Of a stretch of DNA of 64,000 bases, positions 61,066-64,000 are shown piece after piece. How positions within the stretch are numbered: the first letter of the stretch is position 1; every line of letters begins with the position of its first letter. The position numbers and the translations under genes are program-made. The stretch is from Fragum whitleyi (Eukaryota > Mollusca > Bivalvia > Cardiida > Cardiidae). Location: NCBI GenBank assembly GCA_948146395.1, contig OX411545.1, positions 20,715,526-20,779,525 on the forward strand, given 5' to 3'. The notes under the pieces were generated by a model. The model ran no database searches. It was not told the origin of the DNA and worked only from the letters and a program-made list of their open reading frames with translations.

Positions 61066-61345
61066 AGAGCATCGCCTAGGGGTGGTACGCTCGGCTGTCA
61101 AGTGCTGGATGGTGGGAAAAAAACTAAGTCCAAAAAGGGGCATAATTTGCACAAAATGCATCTAGAGTTATCCCCCTTGATAGTATAGGCTGCTCTTTTG
61201 ATGGTAAACAAGTGTGCTAAGTTTCAAGTGAATGTCTTCAGTAGAACCAGAGATATAACAAAATGTCAAAGTTTTCGCACGTCGACGACAACGACACAGA
61301 GGCTATAGCAATACCTCGGGTCTTTTCCGAAAACAGCCAAGCTAA
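61066..61345 (-). mobile_element. Third-family Helentron-like element
   Basis: Reverse complement of 22715-22997: reverse strand starts TAGCTTGGCTGTTTTCGG and ends GCGATGCTCTTTTTC. It lies within the HACA-2 array, between copies 5 and 6. Confidence 0.7.
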
Positions 61346-61359
61346 TAATGAATTTAGAA

Positions 61360-61487
61360 TCATGTAAGAAAGATGTGATCACCAGAACAGAAAGGGTTAG
61401 TGACAGGTAACTTATCCAAGCAATATTCCTATTGCACAAACTCACATCTGGTTCACTATATAAATGAACAAGTCGCTATGCTGCGCA
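61360..61487 (-). ncRNA. H/ACA-like RNA, family HACA-2 copy 6
   Basis: H box ATAGGA and terminal ACA kept; 5' arm reads GCGCA, so the outer stem has one mismatch. Confidence 0.65.
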
Positions 61488-61584
61488 TTTTTAAGTATAT
61501 ACCAATGTAAAAGGCTTAAAGCAGAGTTTGTCTTTTCACTTCAAAGCTCATACTACCCAATGTTTAAACAAAGAACTTTATAGA

Positions 61585-61713
61585 AAATGTTTCACAGGTA
61601 AGAAATCACCAGTACAGAGTGTAATGGTGACTTGTAGCTTATCAAACTCCTACCTCTAGTACATACATACATCTGGTTCACAACAGTAATGAGCAAGAAC
61701 GCTAAACTGTGCG
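61585..61713 (-). ncRNA. HACA-2 copy 7, altered hinge
   Basis: Terminal ACA kept, but the hinge reads AGAGGT, failing ANANNA at the last base; outer arms also changed (GTAC for GTGC). Confidence 0.5.
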
Positions 61714-61759
61714 CTTTAACTTTCTAATTCACCAATAAAACAGGCCTAAAAGTTAGGTA

Positions 61760-61852
61760 ACATGTTTGACAGAAAAGGAATCACCTACACGTATTGTAAT
61801 AGAGACCGACATCTGATTCACAACAGTAATAAGCAAGATGCTACGCTGTGCA
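61760..61852 (-). ncRNA. HACA-2 copy 8, short deleted form
   Basis: Same internal deletion as copy 3, with ACA and the 5' hairpin arm retained. Confidence 0.58.
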
Positions 61853-61951
61853 TTATACATTCAAATTCACCACTGTAATAGGCTTTAAAAAAAAGTTTAT
61901 CCATTCACTTCAAAGCTATTATATCCGTATGAAAGACAAATGGACTTTGGT

Positions 61952-62077
61952 AACAAGTTTGACAGATAAGAAACCACCTATAGAGATTATATCAGTATCT
62001 GGTTATTTATCAAAGCAATATTCCTCTTGCACTTACTTACAGCAGGTTCACAACAAATATAGACACTACAATGTGCA
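61952..62077 (-). ncRNA. HACA-2 copy 9, decayed
   Basis: H box AGAGGA is present, but the terminal triplet reads ACT instead of ACA and the first hairpin is changed (GTGCACATTGTAGTG). Confidence 0.5.
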
Positions 62078-62206
62078 CAAAAACTTTAAAATTTACATAG
62101 CTGTGCATCATCACTTTCAAATTCACCAAAGGAATGGTCTTAGAATAGTTACTCTTTCCACTTCAAAGCTCTGCATATCCCAAAGTAAAGATATTCAACT
62201 TTGATA

Positions 62207-62336
62207 ACTTGTCTGACGGATAAGTTATCACCAACACATATTGTAAGAGTGACTGTTAACTTATCCAAGCAATATTCCTTTAGCACAAACTCACATCTGG
62301 TTCACTATATAAATGAACAAGTCGCTATGCTGTGCA
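62207..62336 (-). ncRNA. H/ACA-like RNA, family HACA-2 copy 10
   Basis: GCACA/TGTGC, H box AAAGGA, perfect second stem GGATAAGTTA/TAACTTATCC, ACA three bases from the end. Intact. Confidence 0.75.
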
Positions 62337-62432
62337 GTTTTAAGTATTCACCAATGTAAAAGGCTTAAAGCAGAATTGTCTCTTAACTTCAAAACTAATA
62401 CTACCCTATGTCAAAACAATGACTTTTGTTTA

Positions 62433-62563
62433 AAATATTTTCACAGGTAAGTAATCACCAGTACAGAGTATAATGATGACTTGTAGCTTATCAAACTCCT
62501 TCTACCTCTTGCACATACATACATCTGGTACAAAACAGTAATGAACAAGACCCTTAGCTGTGC
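62433..62563 (-). ncRNA. HACA-2 copy 11, decayed
   Basis: Hinge AGAGGT and terminal ATA/ATT-like triplet both depart from consensus; paralogue of copy 7. Confidence 0.48.
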
Positions 62564-62610
62564 TCTTTAACTTTCTAATTTACCAATCTAATAGGCCTAA
62601 AAGTTAGGTA

Positions 62611-62703
62611 ACATGTTTGACAGAAAAGGAATCACCAACACGTATTGCAATAGAGACCGACATCTGATTCACAACAGTAATGAACAAGACGCTTATCTGT
62701 GCA
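62611..62703 (-). ncRNA. HACA-2 copy 12, short deleted form
   Basis: Third example of the short form (see 60150 and 61760). Confidence 0.58.
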
Positions 62704-62859
62704 TTATTGCATTCAAATTCACAAATTTAACAGGCTTAAAGTAGAGTTTATCCATCCAATTTAAAGCTCTATATCCCCAAGTAAAAATAATGAATTTTGA
62801 AAATATGTCAGACAGATAAGTGATCACAAGAACAGATAGGGCTGGTGACTGGTAACAAA

Positions 62860-63390
62860 ACTAGAGGACCTTCATAGTCCTTTATCACTCACCTGAGTCT
62901 TTTTGACCCCTTGGACATCACATCAATTAACAAGAGGACCATGCAGGTCCTAGATCGATAACCTGAGTCTCTTTGACCCCTTCTGGTGGTTTCAGAGAAC
63001 AAGTTTTTTAAGATTTTCTCTTTGTGTCTATGTAAATAGGGTGTGTGCATTCAGAGCCCAAATATGACCCCCATAGGCATGACATGAAAATGAACAAACT
63101 CGGAAGGGGCCAACTAGATGATGCACCATACCAAATATGAAAACTGTCTACCATCTGGTTTCAGAGAAGATTTTGATAGATTTCTACTCTTTGATTCTAT
63201 GTAAAAAGGGTTGCGCCCAAGTGGAGCCTATTTATGACCCCAGGGATAGATATGAACAAACTTGGTAGAGGTCAACTAGATGATGCTACATACCAAATAT
63301 GAACGCTGTCTGCCTTCTGGTTTCAGAGAAGAAGATTTTAAAAAATATTCCTATTTTCATCCTTTTTGTTAAGGGTAAACTGTTGATTGT
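62860..63390 (-). mobile_element. Helentron-like element ends and units
   Basis: Two successive 3' ends (CTAGAGGACCTTCATAGTCC at 62864; ACAAGAGGACCATGCAGGTC at 62932) precede units with TTGCGCCCAAGTGGAGCC and TGTCTGCCTTCTGGTTTCAG as in 44913-53127. It cuts a thirteenth HACA-2 unit (62803-62856). Confidence 0.65.
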
Positions 63391-63394
63391 TTGA

Positions 63395-63795
63395 GTGATT
63401 GAATGAAAGGAGTTTTTTGCCGCTTTCAACAATTTTTCAGTATCAATATTTTCAGTTATATTGCGGCGGCTGGAGCACCTAGCAATGCATTCCTGGTATT
63501 TCTCTCACCAGTACAACCAATACATCCTTTTTTAACCTCCAGCTGCTATCTCACATAAGTCTACCATTATCAAACCTATTGGTGAGAAATAAATACTCGG
63601 AAAGGATAAATGCTGCTGTAGGGGATCAATTTGCTTTCAACAATTTCGCAGTTATATCGCGGCGGCTGGAGCACCTAACAATGGATTCCTGGTATTTCTT
63701 TTACCGATACTACCATTACACCCTTTCCTAGCCTCCGACTGCTATCTCACATAGGTTTAAGATTATCTACCAATCAGTAGGGGATCAAACCCGGT
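63395..63795 (-). mobile_element. Two SINE copies, head to tail
   Basis: The body motifs GCGGCTGGAGCACCTA and ATTCCTGGTATTTCT occur twice (63465-63500 and 63660-63695), followed by reverse-oriented head fragments. Both truncated. Confidence 0.65.
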
Positions 63796-63944
63796 ACCAG
63801 GGGTGGGAACACCAATAATTGTGGGTCTATCAAAATTTAACATAATTTTTCAGGGGCTCACCAAATTTGGAAGTAGTCTGGAAAAAATTCATTGATATTG
63901 GCTAATGGTTCCAGAAAAGGTTAAATAAAGTTGACAATGCACAA

Positions 63945-64000
63945 AAGACTCATGGTGATCCTAAAAGCTACCCTTGAGCATGATGTGCTCAGGTGAGCTA
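63945..64000 (-). mobile_element. Pearl-like element start hairpin at window edge
   Basis: CTACCCTTGAGCATGATGTG then CTCAGGTGAGCT is the reverse of the AGCTCACC hairpin start. It likely pairs with the 3' ends at 62860-62932 as one interrupted element. Confidence 0.6.

Larger units (their letters stand above)
59640..62860 (-). repeat. Tandem array of HACA-2 units (snoRNA cluster)
   Basis: Units of roughly 110-250 bp alternate an H/ACA-like RNA with a spacer containing TTCAAATTCACCAATGTAAC, AGGCTTAAA and TCAAAGCTCTATATCCC. About a dozen copies are present, three of a short deleted form. A SINE (about 60305-60580) and a Helentron-like element (61066-61345) have inserted. It lies upstream of the RPL34 exon at 58110 and so in the preceding intron if the gene continues rightward. 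Confidence 0.8.

Noticed and set aside
61848..62204. 118-residue frame on + in the right part of the window
   Set aside because: It runs through HACA-2 copies 8-10 and their spacers, antisense to the snoRNA units; repeats explain it.
58214..64000. Search for the RPL34 N-terminal exons
   Set aside because: No reverse-strand segment resembling the Arg/Lys-rich eL34 N-terminus (YNTASNK, CGVCPGRLRG) was found; the region is snoRNA array and transposons.

Overview
This is a window of a eukaryotic, animal nuclear genome. It is AT-rich, its genes are split by canonical GT-AG introns, and it is packed with interspersed repeats, tRNA-derived SINEs and small DNA transposons. The repeat types suggest a bivalve mollusc, probably a clam-like species. 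They include pearl/Helentron-like elements with internal ~145 bp tandem repeats and molluscan-type SINEs ending in AATC tails. The species assignment is inference; the eukaryotic call is certain.

Two protein-coding genes face each other. On the + strand, 0.86-15.7 kb holds ten exons of SRP68, a subunit of the signal recognition particle. The N-terminal exon(s) lie before the window; the stop codon is at 15683-15685. On the - strand are the last two coding exons of ribosomal protein L34 (RPL34, eL34): 58110-58213 and 26111-26207. Their phases join exactly, and the intron between them is about 31.9 kb. The exons for the L34 N-terminus were not found up to position 64000, so they should lie beyond the right edge.

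The most interesting content sits in the RPL34 introns. The large intron carries four families of C/D box snoRNA-like sequences, each in 4-5 copies: 27.5-30.0 kb, 31.0-35.1 kb, 38.3-39.4 kb and 42.0-42.7 kb. It also carries five copies of an H/ACA-like RNA (31.1-35.8 kb). All are on the RPL34 sense strand. The next upstream intron (59.7-62.9 kb) holds a tandem array of about a dozen copies of a second H/ACA-like RNA. The first C/D family has a 12-bp match to 18S rRNA that, by the box+5 rule, points to the equivalent of human 18S G601. The window therefore looks like an amplified snoRNA nursery inside a ribosomal protein gene.

The remaining sequence is mostly transposon-derived: (i) Helentron/pearl-like elements of several families sharing TAGCT...CTCTTGTT termini, including an 8 kb nested block at 44.9-53.1 kb with a 1477-bp tandem duplication; (ii) a 2.5 kb near-perfect inverted repeat inside an SRP68 intron; (iii) a Tc1/pogo-like element (TA target), a piggyBac-like MITE (TTAA target) and two hAT-like MITEs; (iv) SINEs, short palindromic repeats and a ~168 bp satellite. 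No rRNA gene, functional tRNA gene, CRISPR array or bacterial feature was seen.
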